Positions 8,824 to 17,520 of a stretch of DNA of 64,000 nucleotides are shown piece after piece (position 1 is the stretch's first letter; each line of letters opens with the position of its first letter). Under the pieces are notes generated by a model. It made no database searches and had not been told where the DNA came from. It saw only the letters and a list, made by a program, of their open reading frames with translations. Made by a program: the position numbers and the translations under genes. The DNA is from Streptomyces parvulus (GTDB lineage: Bacteria > Actinomycetota > Actinomycetes > Streptomycetales > Streptomycetaceae): NCBI RefSeq assembly GCF_014648855.1, contig NZ_BMRX01000018.1, positions 1-64,000 on the forward strand, written 5' to 3'.

Positions 8824-9960
8824 ATGATCGAAACGCCGTCCCTGGTGGACCAGTACTGCCACGGCGTCCTGAGAACCGAGCTGGGCCTCGGCACCTTCGA
8901 GGCCCAGCTGGCCCGCACCGAGGGACCGCCCGCCCCGGGCACCACCCTCTTCGACACGCAGACCGGCTTCGCGGTACGCCGCTGGTGCCCGCCCCTGCTC
9001 GGCCTGGAACCGCACTGCGCGCCCGCCCGCTACCTGGCCCGGCGCCGCGAGCTGGGCGTCATGGAGGCCGACCGCCGGCTGCTGCGCGGCAGCGGCATCA
9101 CCACCTACCTGGTGGACGCGGGGCTGCCCGGCGACCTGACCGGACCGGGGGAGATGGCGTCCGCCGCGGACGCCGAGGCCCACGAGATCGTGCGCCTGGA
9201 ACTGCTGGCCGAGCAGGTCGCCGACACCTCCGGCACCGTCGAGTCCTTCCTCGCCAACCTCGCCGAGGCCGTGCACGGCGCCGCCGCGGGCGCCGTCGCC
9301 TTCACCTCGGTCGCGGGCGTACGGCACGGACTCGCGCTCGCCCCGGAACCACCCGGCCCCGGTGAGGTGCGCGGCGCCGCCGGGCGCTGGCTGTCCGGGC
9401 GCGAGGTGGGCGGGGAGCTGAGCGACCCGGTGCTGCTGCGGCACCTGCTCTGGATCGCCGTCGCCTCCGGACTGCCGCTCCAGCTGCACGCGGGCCTCGG
9501 CGAGCCGGGCCTGCGCATCGACCGCACCGACCCGGTCCTGCTCACGGACTTCGTCCGGGCCACCGCGGGCCTCGGCACCGACCTGGTCCTGCTGCACGGC
9601 TACCCGTACCACCGCCACGCCGCCCACCTGGCCGGCGTCTTCCCGCACGTCTACGCCGACTCGGGCGCCGCCCTGGTGCGCACCGGCGCGCGGGCCGCGA
9701 CGGTGCTCGCGGAGATCCTGGAGCTGGCGCCCTTCGGCAAGATCCTGTTCTCCAGCGGCGCCCAGGGGCTGCCCGAGCTGCACGTGGTGGCAGCCCGGCT
9801 GTTCCGCGAGGCCCTCGGCCGGGTGCTGGGCACCTGGGTGGCCGAGGGGGCGTGGGCCCTGGGGGACGCCCAGCGGGTGGCGGCCATGATCGCGTCGGGG
9901 AACGCCGGCCGGGTCTACGGCCTGGAGCCGGTCCCGGCGGGCGCGGTCAGGCCCGGCTGA
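8824..9960 (+). CDS. amidohydrolase-family protein (FluG N-terminal-like)
   Basis: A 378-aa TIM-barrel amidohydrolase 2-type protein. LQLHAGLGEPGL (the metal-binding HxH-like strand in this subfamily is degenerate), LVLLHGYPYHRHAAHLAG, VYADSG and the C-terminal ILFSSGAQGLPE and RVYGL segments match the family fused to glutamine synthetase in FluG proteins. The substrate is unknown. The ATG at 8824 has CGGGGGAG upstream. The stop codon overlaps the convergent ctaA by 14 nt. Family assignment is good; a catalytic role is inferred. Confidence 0.75.
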   Translation: MIETPSLVDQYCHGVLRTELGLGTFEAQLARTEGPPAPGTTLFDTQTGFAVRRWCPPLLGLEPHCAPARYLARRRELGVMEADRRLLRGSGITTYLVDAGLPGDLTGPGEMASAADAEAHEIVRLELLAEQVADTSGTVESFLANLAEAVHGAAAGAVAFTSVAGVRHGLALAPEPPGPGEVRGAAGRWLSGREVGGELSDPVLLRHLLWIAVASGLPLQLHAGLGEPGLRIDRTDPVLLTDFVRATAGLGTDLVLLHGYPYHRHAAHLAGVFPHVYADSGAALVRTGARAATVLAEILELAPFGKILFSSGAQGLPELHVVAARLFREALGRVLGTWVAEGAWALGDAQRVAAMIASGNAGRVYGLEPVPAGAVRPG

Positions 9961-10957
9961 GCGTCGCCTCCGCCGAGGGCCCCGGCACCCCGGCCGCCGG
10001 CTCCCACGCCCGCTCGCGCAGCGCCAGCACCACCCGAAGGACGCCGATCCACACCAGGCACGAGCCGAGCATGTGCAGTCCGACCAGGACCTCGGGCAGG
10101 TCGGTGAAGTACTGGACGTAGCCGATGACGCCCTGGGCCAGCAGCACCAGGAACAGATCGCGGGTACGGGACAGCGGGCCCTTGGGCGCGTCGACCGCCT
10201 TCAGCACGAACCACAGGGCGAACGTCAGCGTCACCACGATCCACGCCAGCACGGCGTGCGCCTTGCTCACCGTCTCCCAGTCGACCGGCATCCGCTCGAC
10301 CTCGCTGGAGTCGCCCGCGTGCGGACCGGCGCCGGTGACCACCGTGCCGACCGCGATCAGCAGCACGGAGACGACGGTCAGCACCCACACCATCTGCTGC
10401 ACGGGCCGCCCGACCAGGGGCCGCGGCGCCGCGTCGCCCTCCCGGGTGCGCTGCCACATCACGGTGGCGACCGCGATCAGCGCGCTGGACAGCAGGAAGT
10501 GCGCGGCGACCGTGTACGGGTTGAGTCCGACGAGCACCACGATGCCGCCGAGGATCGCGTTGCCCATCACGATCCAGAACTGCGCCCAGCCCAGCCGGGT
10601 CAGGGAGCGCCGGAACGGCTTCTGCGACCGCGCGGCGATGATCGCCCAGCCGACCGCCGCGCAGAGCACGTACGTCAGCATGCGGTTGCCGAACTCGATG
10701 GCGCCGTGGACGCCCATCTCACTGGTGTTGGTGAGCGAGTCGTCGGTGCACTTGGGCCAGGTCGGGCAGCCGAGTCCCGAGCCGGTCAGGCGCACCGCGC
10801 CGCCGGTGACCACGATGACCACCGACATGATCAGGGCGACGAGGGCCGCCCGCCGGACGGTCCGGGGATCCGGGGTCCAGCGCGCGGCGATGAAGGCGAG
10901 CGGGTTGCGCACGGCGGCTGCGGCGTCGGCGCGGGTCACGTTTGGCACGCCGTCCAT
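9947..10957 (-). CDS. ctaA: haem A synthase
   Basis: Membrane enzyme converting haem O to haem A for the aa3 cytochrome oxidase. The 336-aa product has eight hydrophobic segments, the Cys pair of the first periplasmic loop (GLGCPTWPKC) and conserved histidines in GVHGAIEFGNR and VAAHFLL. The ATG at 10957 (MDGVPNV) was chosen; a GTG at 10978 would add seven residues but has a poor ribosome-binding site, and a GTG at 10948 is also possible. It is convergent with the amidohydrolase gene. Confidence 0.92.
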   Translation of the reverse strand: MDGVPNVTRADAAAAVRNPLAFIAARWTPDPRTVRRAALVALIMSVVIVVTGGAVRLTGSGLGCPTWPKCTDDSLTNTSEMGVHGAIEFGNRMLTYVLCAAVGWAIIAARSQKPFRRSLTRLGWAQFWIVMGNAILGGIVVLVGLNPYTVAAHFLLSSALIAVATVMWQRTREGDAAPRPLVGRPVQQMVWVLTVVSVLLIAVGTVVTGAGPHAGDSSEVERMPVDWETVSKAHAVLAWIVVTLTFALWFVLKAVDAPKGPLSRTRDLFLVLLAQGVIGYVQYFTDLPEVLVGLHMLGSCLVWIGVLRVVLALRERAWEPAAGVPGPSAEATLSRA

Positions 10958-11011
10958 CGTAGGGGTCCGCTTGTGCACGCTTTCACGAGGGTCCGTCCGG
11001 GACGCACGGCC

Positions 11012-11785
11012 CTACTCCCAGCGGAAGAACTTCCCGGCGGCCGCGAGCCCGGCGACCGCCCACACGGCGAGGATCCCCAGGTCCCCCCACGGCATCCCGG
11101 CACCGTGCTGGAGCACGTCCCGCAGCCCGTCCGACAAGGCGGAGATGGGCAGCAGCCCCAGCACGGCCTGGGCCGCGTCCGGGAACCTGTCCAGGGGCAC
11201 GATCACCCCGCCGCCCACGAGCAGCAGCAGGAAGACCAGGTTGGCGGCGGCCAGCGTGGCCTCCGCCTTCAGCGTGCCCGCCATGAGCAGCCCGAGCCCG
11301 GAGAAGGCGGCGGTGCCCGCGACCAGGAGCAGCAGCACGGCTGCCGGGTTGCCGTGCGGCGACCAGCCCAGGGCCAGCGCGATCACCGTCAGCAGCACGA
11401 TCTGGAGCACCTCGGTGACCAGCACCGACATCGTCTTCGCGGCCATCAGGGCCCAGCGGGGGAGCGGCGAGGCGGCGAGCCGCTTCAGCACCCCGTACCG
11501 GCGCTCGAAGCCGGTGGCGATGGCCTGCCCGGTGAACGCCGTGGACATGACGGCGAGCGCGAGCACGCCGGGGGCGAGGAAGTCGACCGCGTCCTCGGTG
11601 CCGGTGTCGACGACGTCCACGGTGCTGAACAGGACGAGCAGCAGCGTCGGGATGATCACCGTCAGCAGCAGCTGCTCGCCGTTGCGCAGCAGCATCCGCG
11701 TCTCCAGCGCCGCCTGGGCCGCGATCATGCGCCCGAGGGGGGCGGCGCCGGGCTTGGGCGCGTACGGGCCCGTGGTCGTCGTCAT
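11012..11785 (-). CDS. ABC-2 type exporter permease
   Basis: A 257-aa integral membrane protein with six hydrophobic segments and the ABC-2 layout (ETRMLLRN amphipathic N-terminus, FERRYGVLKRLAASPLPR elbow, VIVPLDRFP near the C-terminus). It pairs with the ATPase encoded just upstream, with which it overlaps by 4 nt (ATGA at 11782-11785). Such pairs usually export drugs or lipids; substrate unknown. The start is fixed by the overlap; a very long frame extending back through the ATPase gene is spurious. Confidence 0.9.
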   Translation of the reverse strand: MTTTTGPYAPKPGAAPLGRMIAAQAALETRMLLRNGEQLLLTVIIPTLLLVLFSTVDVVDTGTEDAVDFLAPGVLALAVMSTAFTGQAIATGFERRYGVLKRLAASPLPRWALMAAKTMSVLVTEVLQIVLLTVIALALGWSPHGNPAAVLLLLVAGTAAFSGLGLLMAGTLKAEATLAAANLVFLLLLVGGGVIVPLDRFPDAAQAVLGLLPISALSDGLRDVLQHGAGMPWGDLGILAVWAVAGLAAAGKFFRWE

Positions 11786-12705
11786 GAGCGCAGTTCCTTG
11801 CCGGTCAGCTCCAAGAACACGTCCTCCAGGGTGTGCCGCTCCACCGAGATGCGGTCCGGCATCACCCCGTGCTGGGCGCACCAGGAGGTCACCGTCGCGA
11901 GCAGTTGGGGGTCGACCTTGCCGATGACGCGGTAGGAGCCCGGCGTCAGCTCCGCCGCCGCCGAGTCCGGGGGCAGCGCCTTGAGCAGGGACGCCACGTC
12001 CAGTCCCGGCCGGCCGGTGAACCGCAGGGTGTTCTCGGCGCCGCCGCGGCACAGCTCCTCGGGCGAGCCCTGGGCGATGACCCGGCCCGCGTCGATGATG
12101 GCGACGTCGTCGGCCAGCTGCTCGGCCTCGTCCATGTGGTGCGTCGTGAGGATGACGGAGACGCCGTCGCCGCGCAGGTCGCGCACGAGGTCCCAGGTGG
12201 CGCGGCGGGCCTGGGGGTCGAGCCCGGCGGTCGGCTCGTCCAGGAAGACCAGCTCCGGGCGCCCGACCACGGCCATCGCGAGGGCGAGCCGCTGCTGCTG
12301 CCCGCCGGAGAGCCTGCGGTACGTCGTCCGGCCGCAGGAACCCAGGCCGAGCCGCTCGACCAGCGCGGCGACGTCCAGCGGGTGGGCGTGCAGCTTCGCG
12401 ACGTGGCGCAGCATCTCCTCGGCCCGGGCGCCGGAGTAGACGCCGCCCGACTGGAGCATCACGCCGATCCGGGGCCGCAGCTCGGCGCCCTGCCGCACCG
12501 GGTCGAGGCCCAGGACGCGCACGGTCCCGGAGTCCGGCCTGCGGTATCCCTCGCAGGTCTCGACCGTCGTCGACTTGCCGGCCCCGTTGGGACCGAGCAC
12601 GGCGGTCACCCCCGCCCCGGCCACCAGGTCCAGGCCGTCCACCGCGGTCTTCGTGCCGTACCGCTTCACCAGGGCCTGCACCTGGACCACGGGCTCGCTT
12701 CGCAT
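11782..12705 (-). CDS. ABC transporter ATP-binding protein (DrrA type)
   Basis: A 307-aa nucleotide-binding subunit with Walker A GPNGAGKS (38-45), the signature RRLSGGQQQRL, Walker B LVFLDEPTAGLD and the switch histidine in TTHHMDEAEQLAD. The C-terminal ~90 residues (ENTLRFTGRPGLD onward) form the accessory domain typical of DrrA-type exporters. Coupled to the permease gene. I recall the same pair near ctaA in other Streptomyces genomes. Confidence 0.92.
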   Translation of the reverse strand: MRSEPVVQVQALVKRYGTKTAVDGLDLVAGAGVTAVLGPNGAGKSTTVETCEGYRRPDSGTVRVLGLDPVRQGAELRPRIGVMLQSGGVYSGARAEEMLRHVAKLHAHPLDVAALVERLGLGSCGRTTYRRLSGGQQQRLALAMAVVGRPELVFLDEPTAGLDPQARRATWDLVRDLRGDGVSVILTTHHMDEAEQLADDVAIIDAGRVIAQGSPEELCRGGAENTLRFTGRPGLDVASLLKALPPDSAAAELTPGSYRVIGKVDPQLLATVTSWCAQHGVMPDRISVERHTLEDVFLELTGKELRS

Positions 12706-12831
12706 GGGTCACGAGTCTAGGTAGGCGGCGGAACTGTCCGGCGCGGGGGTGCGGGATCTCCCCCGCAAGGGGTGGGGGCCGGTGTGGCGTCCTGGAACGT
12801 GGGTGCCGCGAGGAGCCCGCCCGGCGGGGCC

Positions 12832-13620
12832 TCAGTCGCGCGGGCGGTGCAGCGGCAGCCACCGTTCGGCGTAGGCGACCGCGTCCGCGAGGGGGAACAG
12901 GCGGGCGGGGGCCGCGCCGAGGGTGGCGCGCATGACCGGCCGGTCGCGTTCGAAGTCGTGGCCCAGCTCGTCGAAGCGGTCCGAGGTGATCGACACCTCG
13001 GTCACCCGCTCCCAGCCCACGACTCCCGGGCGCCCCACCTCCACCAGCGGGGAGGGCGTGCGGTACTCGGCGAGGTGGAACGCGGTGCACGCCTCGTAGC
13101 CGGCGCCCAGCAGCAGGACGCGGGCGCCGAGCCGCTCCAGCACGGCCAGCGGGCTGCGCTCGCCGAGCCGGCAGTCGGTCGCGTGGTCCGCGACCACCTC
13201 GGCGGCGCGTGCCCCGAGGGCGGCGAACGAGGTCTGCGGATGCGCGCTGCGCCGGGCGCCCGGCCAGGTGCGCACGGTCTCCGGGACCACCCCGACGCCG
13301 CGCGAGGGCGTGATCAGCGGGTCGTAGGGCGGCGTGGCGGCGCGCACGGTGTCCCACCACTCCTCGGGCACCGGGGGACTGGTCCACAGGGCCGGGTCCG
13401 AGAGGTCGCCGGTCTGGGTCGGGACCACCAGCGTGCCGCTCGGACCGAGGGCGTCGAGCAGTCCCTGGACGACTGCGACGGGCCCGCCGCAGACCCAGCC
13501 GAGTGAGCTGAGGGAGGTGTGCGCGAGGAGCGTGTCGCCGGTCCGCACACCCAGTTCGCGCAGCCCCGCGGCGATCGTGCCGCGGGTGACGAGTGGGCCG
13601 GTCGGAGGGGGTGTGGGCAT
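12832..13620 (-). CDS. AAC(3)-family aminoglycoside N-acetyltransferase-like protein
   Basis: A 262-aa member of the Antibiotic_NAT family, which moves acetyl from acetyl-CoA to an amine. Visible family features are LLAHTSLSSLGWVCGGP, LVVPTQTGDLSDPALW, SRGVGVVPETVR, the HPQTSFAALG segment and the LLLGAGYEACTAFHLAE region with the active-site-like histidine. It is chromosomal, flanked by an exporter and the suf operon and conserved in the genus, so it need not confer resistance; its natural substrate is unknown. It is divergent from sufR. Confidence 0.88.
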   Translation of the reverse strand: MPTPPPTGPLVTRGTIAAGLRELGVRTGDTLLAHTSLSSLGWVCGGPVAVVQGLLDALGPSGTLVVPTQTGDLSDPALWTSPPVPEEWWDTVRAATPPYDPLITPSRGVGVVPETVRTWPGARRSAHPQTSFAALGARAAEVVADHATDCRLGERSPLAVLERLGARVLLLGAGYEACTAFHLAEYRTPSPLVEVGRPGVVGWERVTEVSITSDRFDELGHDFERDRPVMRATLGAAPARLFPLADAVAYAERWLPLHRPRD

Positions 13621-13661
13621 GCCGGGGAGTGTCCCGCAGGGCCGCTCGGAACGCCAGCGAA

Positions 13662-13673
13662 TTGATCGATCAA
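13662..13673. promoter_or_regulatory. 12-bp palindrome TTGATCGATCAA
   Basis: A perfect dyad in the divergent region between the AAC(3) gene and sufR, 42 nt from the AAC(3) start. It may be an operator for the acetyltransferase promoter; no known regulator matches. Confidence 0.35.
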
Positions 13674-13694
13674 AGATCGTTTCCGCAGGTCAGA

Positions 13695-13708
13695 TTAGGT
13701 ATACCTAA
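13695..13708. promoter_or_regulatory. 14-bp palindrome TTAGGTATACCTAA, iron-box-like
   Basis: A perfect palindrome made of the TTAGGT / ACCTAA half-sites of actinobacterial DtxR/IdeR/DmdR iron boxes, but with 2 bp rather than 7 bp between them. It lies 73 nt upstream of the sufR start and is the only such site seen in the window. A metal-responsive role at the suf operon is inferred. Confidence 0.4.
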
Positions 13709-13767
13709 GTGACGCAGGGCACCGTCCGAAGATCCGGACGCGGCTTGCCCGGTTCCGAGGAATTACG

Positions 13768-13781
13768 CAACAATGGCGTTG
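13768..13781 (+). promoter_or_regulatory. SufR operator CAAC-N6-GTTG
   Basis: CAAC (13768-13771), six bases, then GTTG (13778-13781), the last base being the first base of the sufR GTG start codon. This matches the autoregulatory operator form I recall for S. avermitilis SufR. Placement across the start implies that bound SufR blocks the promoter of the whole suf operon and that the transcript may be leaderless. Confidence 0.65.
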
Positions 13782-14539
13782 TGAAAAACGTTGGCGAGGC
13801 TCCGCAGGAGGAACTCGCGACCGGTGAGCGGTCCACCCGCAACCGCGTCGCGCGCTCCGTCCTGGACCACGGGCCGTCCACCGTCGCCGAGCTCGCCGGG
13901 CGTCTGGGGCTCACCCAGGCCGCCGTCCGGCGCCACCTCGACGCGCTGGTCGCCGACGACGTGGTGGAGGCCCGCGAGCAGCGGGTCTACGGCACGCGCA
14001 CGCGTGGCCGGCCCGCCAAGGTCTTCGCGCTCACCGACTGCGGCCGCGACGCCTTCGACCAGTCGTACGACAAGCTGGCCGTCGACGCCATGCGCTGGAT
14101 CGCCGAGCGGGAGGGCGGGGAGCAGGCGATCGCCGCCTTCGCCCGCGCCCGGATCGCCGCCCAGGCGGGCGCGTACCGCAAGGCGGTCGAGGCCGCCCCG
14201 CCCGAGAAGCGCACCGAAGCGCTGGCCAGGGCCCTGAGCGCGGACGGGTACGCTGCTACCGCGCGGAACGCACCCCACCCCCAGCAGGGCGAGCAGCTGT
14301 GCCAGCACCACTGCCCGGTCGCCCATGTCGCAGAGCAGTTTCCGCAGCTGTGCGAGGCGGAGACGGAATTTTTCGCCGAGCTGCTCGGTACGCATGTACA
14401 GCGGCTCGCGACCATCGCCCACGGCGACGGGGTCTGCACCACGTTCATTCCGAAGACTTCGCACGCGCCGGACACGGCGCACGCGTCCACGAACACCGCT
14501 AACGCATCTGCAAGCACGGCCGGGAGGAACCCCGCATGA
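13781..14539 (+). CDS. sufR: suf operon repressor SufR
   Basis: DeoR/ArsR-like winged-helix iron-sulfur sensor that represses the suf operon. The 252-aa protein has an N-terminal winged helix (TVAELAGRLGLTQAAVRRHLDAL, about 34-56, quoted from its two helices) and a C-terminal cluster-binding region with C174, C178, C191 and C219. The GTG at 13781 is preferred over an upstream in-frame start at 13709 because the SufR operator overlaps it. The ORF ends inside the sufB start (ATGA). The last 30 residues are a Thr/Ala/Asn-rich tail of low complexity. Confidence 0.88.
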   Translation: MKNVGEAPQEELATGERSTRNRVARSVLDHGPSTVAELAGRLGLTQAAVRRHLDALVADDVVEAREQRVYGTRTRGRPAKVFALTDCGRDAFDQSYDKLAVDAMRWIAEREGGEQAIAAFARARIAAQAGAYRKAVEAAPPEKRTEALARALSADGYAATARNAPHPQQGEQLCQHHCPVAHVAEQFPQLCEAETEFFAELLGTHVQRLATIAHGDGVCTTFIPKTSHAPDTAHASTNTANASASTAGRNPA

Positions 14540-15957
14540 CTCTCCCCACGGAGACTGCCCACCCCGAGCTCGAGGGCCTGGGCAAGTACGAATACGGCTG
14601 GGCCGACTCCGACACGGCCGGCGCCTCTGCCAAGCGCGGCATCAACGAGGACGTCGTCCGCGACATCTCCGCGAAGAAGAACGAGCCGGAGTGGATGACC
14701 AAGCTCCGCCTCAAGGGCCTGCGCCTCTTCGAGAAGAAGCCCATGCCGAACTGGGGCTCGGACCTGTCGGGCATCGACTTCGACAACATCAAGTACTTCG
14801 TGCGCTCCACGGAGAAGCAGGCGGAGTCCTGGGAGGACCTGCCCGAGGACATCAAGAACACCTACGACAAGCTCGGCATCCCCGAGGCGGAGAAGCAGCG
14901 CCTCGTCGCCGGTGTCGCCGCGCAGTACGAGTCGGAGGTCGTCTACCACCAGATCCGCGAGGACCTGGAGGAGCAGGGCGTCATCTTCCTCGACACCGAC
15001 ACGGCCCTGAAGGAGCACCCGGAGCTCTTCAAGGAGTACTTCGGCACCGTCATCCCCGTCGGCGACAACAAGTTCGCCTCGCTGAACAGCGCGGTGTGGT
15101 CCGGCGGCTCCTTCATCTACGTGCCGAAGGGCGTCCACGTCGAGATCCCGCTCCAGGCCTACTTCCGTATCAACACGGAGAACATGGGCCAGTTCGAGCG
15201 GACCCTGATCATCGTCGACGAGGGTGCCTACGTGCACTACGTCGAGGGCTGCACCGCGCCGATCTACAAGTCGGACTCGCTGCACTCCGCGGTCGTCGAG
15301 ATCATCGTCAAGAAGAACGCCCGCTGCCGCTACACGACCATCCAGAACTGGTCGAACAACGTCTACAACCTGGTCACCAAGCGCGCCGTGGCGTACGAGG
15401 GCGCGACCATGGAGTGGATCGACGGCAACATCGGCTCCAAGGTGACGATGAAGTACCCGGCCGTCTACCTGATGGGCGAGCACGCCAAGGGCGAGACCCT
15501 GTCCATCGCCTTCGCGGGCGAGGGCCAGCACCAGGACGCCGGCTCCAAGATGGTCCACATGGCGCCGAACACGTCCTCGAACATCGTCTCGAAGTCCGTG
15601 GCGCGCGGCGGCGGCCGCACCTCCTACCGCGGTCTCGTCGAGATCGGCGAGGGCGCCCACGGCTCCAAGTCGAACGTCCTCTGCGACGCGCTGCTCGTCG
15701 ACACCATCTCCCGCTCCGACACGTACCCCTACGTGGACGTCCGCGAGGACGACGTGTCCATGGGCCACGAGGCGACCGTCTCCAAGGTCTCCGAGGACCA
15801 GCTCTTCTACCTGATGAGCCGCGGCCTGAGCGAGTTCGAGGCGATGGCGATGATCGTGCGCGGCTTCGTCGAGCCGATCGCCAAGGAGCTGCCCATGGAG
15901 TACGCCCTGGAGCTCAACCGGCTGATCGAGCTGCAGATGGAAGGCGCGGTCGGCTGA
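14536..15957 (+). CDS. sufB: Fe-S cluster assembly scaffold SufB
   Basis: Scaffold subunit of the SufBC2D complex on which Fe-S clusters are built. The 473-aa protein is of full length, with the beta-helix core and conserved segments such as YVPKGVHVEIPLQAYFRIN, EGCTAP and KSDSLHSAVVEIIV, and the C-terminal GFVEPIAKELPMEYALELNRL. The ATG has GGAGGAA 7 nt upstream and overlaps the sufR stop. It is followed after 57 nt by sufD. Confidence 0.96.
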   Translation: MTLPTETAHPELEGLGKYEYGWADSDTAGASAKRGINEDVVRDISAKKNEPEWMTKLRLKGLRLFEKKPMPNWGSDLSGIDFDNIKYFVRSTEKQAESWEDLPEDIKNTYDKLGIPEAEKQRLVAGVAAQYESEVVYHQIREDLEEQGVIFLDTDTALKEHPELFKEYFGTVIPVGDNKFASLNSAVWSGGSFIYVPKGVHVEIPLQAYFRINTENMGQFERTLIIVDEGAYVHYVEGCTAPIYKSDSLHSAVVEIIVKKNARCRYTTIQNWSNNVYNLVTKRAVAYEGATMEWIDGNIGSKVTMKYPAVYLMGEHAKGETLSIAFAGEGQHQDAGSKMVHMAPNTSSNIVSKSVARGGGRTSYRGLVEIGEGAHGSKSNVLCDALLVDTISRSDTYPYVDVREDDVSMGHEATVSKVSEDQLFYLMSRGLSEFEAMAMIVRGFVEPIAKELPMEYALELNRLIELQMEGAVG

Positions 15958-16014
15958 GACCCGCCCCCAGCAGTCGCCAGATTTCTGACGTAGGAAGAGA
16001 GCAGACCGACAGCC

Positions 16015-17199
16015 ATGGCTGAGGCTCAGAACATCCCCGTGGGATCCACCACCGCGGGCCAGATCGCGGTGGCCGCCGAGTCGACCGTCGCCACGCGCAT
16101 GAGCGCGCCCGCGTCCTTCGACGTGGCGGACTTCCCGGTCCCCCACGGCCGCGAGGAGGAGTGGCGCTTCACGCCGCTGGAGCGGCTGCGCGGGCTGCAC
16201 GACGGCACCGCGGTCGCCACCGGCGACGGCGTGCGGGTCGACGTCGAGGCGCCCGAGGGCGTCGTCGTCGAGACCGTCGGCCGCGACGACGCGCGCATCG
16301 GCCGGGCCGGCACCCCCGTGGACCGGGTCGCCGCCCAGGCGTACTCGGCCTTCGAGAAGGCCGGCGTGATCACCGTCCCCAAGGAGACGGTCCTCACCGA
16401 GCCGATCCGCATCGCCGTGCACGGCGAGGGCGGCACCGCCTACGCCCACCAGGTCGTCGAGCTGGGCGCCTTCGCCGAGGCCGTGGTCGTCATCGACCAC
16501 ACCGGTGACGCGCTCCTGGCCGCCAACGTCGACTACGTCCTGGGCGACGGCGCCAAGCTGACCGTCGTCTCCGTCCAGGACTGGGACGACAAGGCCGTGC
16601 ACGTCGGCCAGCACAACGCGCTGATCGGCCGCGACGCCGGCTTCAAGTCGTTCGTCGTCACCTTCGGCGGCGACCTGGTCCGGCTGCACCCGCGCGTCGC
16701 CTACGCGGGCCCCGGCGGCGAGGCGGAGCTGTTCGGCCTCTACTTCACCGACGCCGGCCAGCACCAGGAGCACCGCCTCCTGGTCGACCACAACGTCCCG
16801 CACTGCAAGTCGAACGTCGTCTACAAGGGCGCGCTCCAGGGCGACGACGCGCACGCGGTCTGGATCGGTGACGTGCTCATCGAGGCCAAGGCCGAGGGCA
16901 CCGACACCTACGAGATGAACCGCAACCTCGTCCTCACCGACGGCGCGCGGGTCGACTCGGTCCCCAACCTGGAGATCGAGACCGGCGAGATCGTCGGCGC
17001 CGGCCACGCCTCCGCCACCGGCCGCTTCGACGACGAGCAGCTCTTCTACCTGATGGCGCGCGGCATCCCCGAGATCGACGCCCGCCGCCTGGTGGTCCGC
17101 GGCTTCTTCGCCGAACTGGTCCAGCAGATCGGTGTCCCGGACATCGAGGAGCGCCTGATCGCCAAGATCGAGGAAGAGCTGGAGGCGTCGGTCGCATGA
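16015..17199 (+). CDS. sufD: Fe-S cluster assembly protein SufD
   Basis: Partner of SufB in the SufBC2D scaffold. The 394-aa protein shares the beta-helix fold, with EEWRFTPLERL near the N-terminus, DHNVPHCKSNVVYKGAL (the conserved His region) and the C-terminal RGIPEIDARRLVVRGFFAEL. The ATG at 16015 is preceded by AGGAAGAGAG. The stop overlaps the Rieske gene by 4 nt. Confidence 0.94.
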   Translation: MAEAQNIPVGSTTAGQIAVAAESTVATRMSAPASFDVADFPVPHGREEEWRFTPLERLRGLHDGTAVATGDGVRVDVEAPEGVVVETVGRDDARIGRAGTPVDRVAAQAYSAFEKAGVITVPKETVLTEPIRIAVHGEGGTAYAHQVVELGAFAEAVVVIDHTGDALLAANVDYVLGDGAKLTVVSVQDWDDKAVHVGQHNALIGRDAGFKSFVVTFGGDLVRLHPRVAYAGPGGEAELFGLYFTDAGQHQEHRLLVDHNVPHCKSNVVYKGALQGDDAHAVWIGDVLIEAKAEGTDTYEMNRNLVLTDGARVDSVPNLEIETGEIVGAGHASATGRFDDEQLFYLMARGIPEIDARRLVVRGFFAELVQQIGVPDIEERLIAKIEEELEASVA

Positions 17200-17513
17200 C
17201 GTTCGTACGCGTCTGCGGAGCGGACGAGCTGGAGGAGGACACCCCCAAGCGGGTGGAACTCGACGGCACGCCCATCTCCGTCGTGCACACCGAGGGCGAG
17301 CTGTTCGCGATCCACGACATCTGCTCGCACGCGAACGTCTCGCTGGCCGAGGGCGAGGTCGACGACTGCCACATCGAGTGCTGGCTGCACGGCTCGCGCT
17401 TCGACCTCCGGTCCGGCAAGCCCGACAGTCTTCCGGCGACGCGCCCCGTCCCCGTATACCCCGTAAAGATCGAAGGGGACGACGTGCTCGTCTCCCTCAC
17501 CCAGGAGTCCTGA
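17196..17513 (+). CDS. Rieske-type [2Fe-2S] ferredoxin in the suf operon
   Basis: A 105-aa ferredoxin-like Rieske protein with the cluster ligands CSH (near residue 43) and CWLH (near 62), the C-x-H...C-x2-H pattern. It resembles the ferredoxin component of non-haem iron oxygenases but has no oxygenase beside it. Its ATG overlaps the sufD stop and sufC follows 7 nt later, so it is a built-in member of the operon, as in other actinobacteria; it may supply electrons to assembly or act as a cluster acceptor. That role is inferred. Confidence 0.9.
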   Translation: MTFVRVCGADELEEDTPKRVELDGTPISVVHTEGELFAIHDICSHANVSLAEGEVDDCHIECWLHGSRFDLRSGKPDSLPATRPVPVYPVKIEGDDVLVSLTQES

Positions 17514-17520
17514 GGCACCC

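Noticed and set aside
12832..13620. Acquired aminoglycoside resistance gene
   Set aside because: Its G+C and codon use match the host and its position is conserved chromosomal context; it is a native family member with unknown substrate, so resistance is not claimed.
13695..13708. Canonical 19-bp DtxR/IdeR iron box
   Set aside because: Half-sites match but the gap is 2 bp rather than 7, so it is reported only as iron-box-like.
13987..17007. 1006-codon open frame on the minus strand across sufR-sufB-sufD
   Set aside because: High-G+C DNA leaves opposite-strand frames open. The plus strand encodes complete, motif-bearing Suf proteins; the minus product is Val/Asp/Gly-rich low-complexity sequence without domains.
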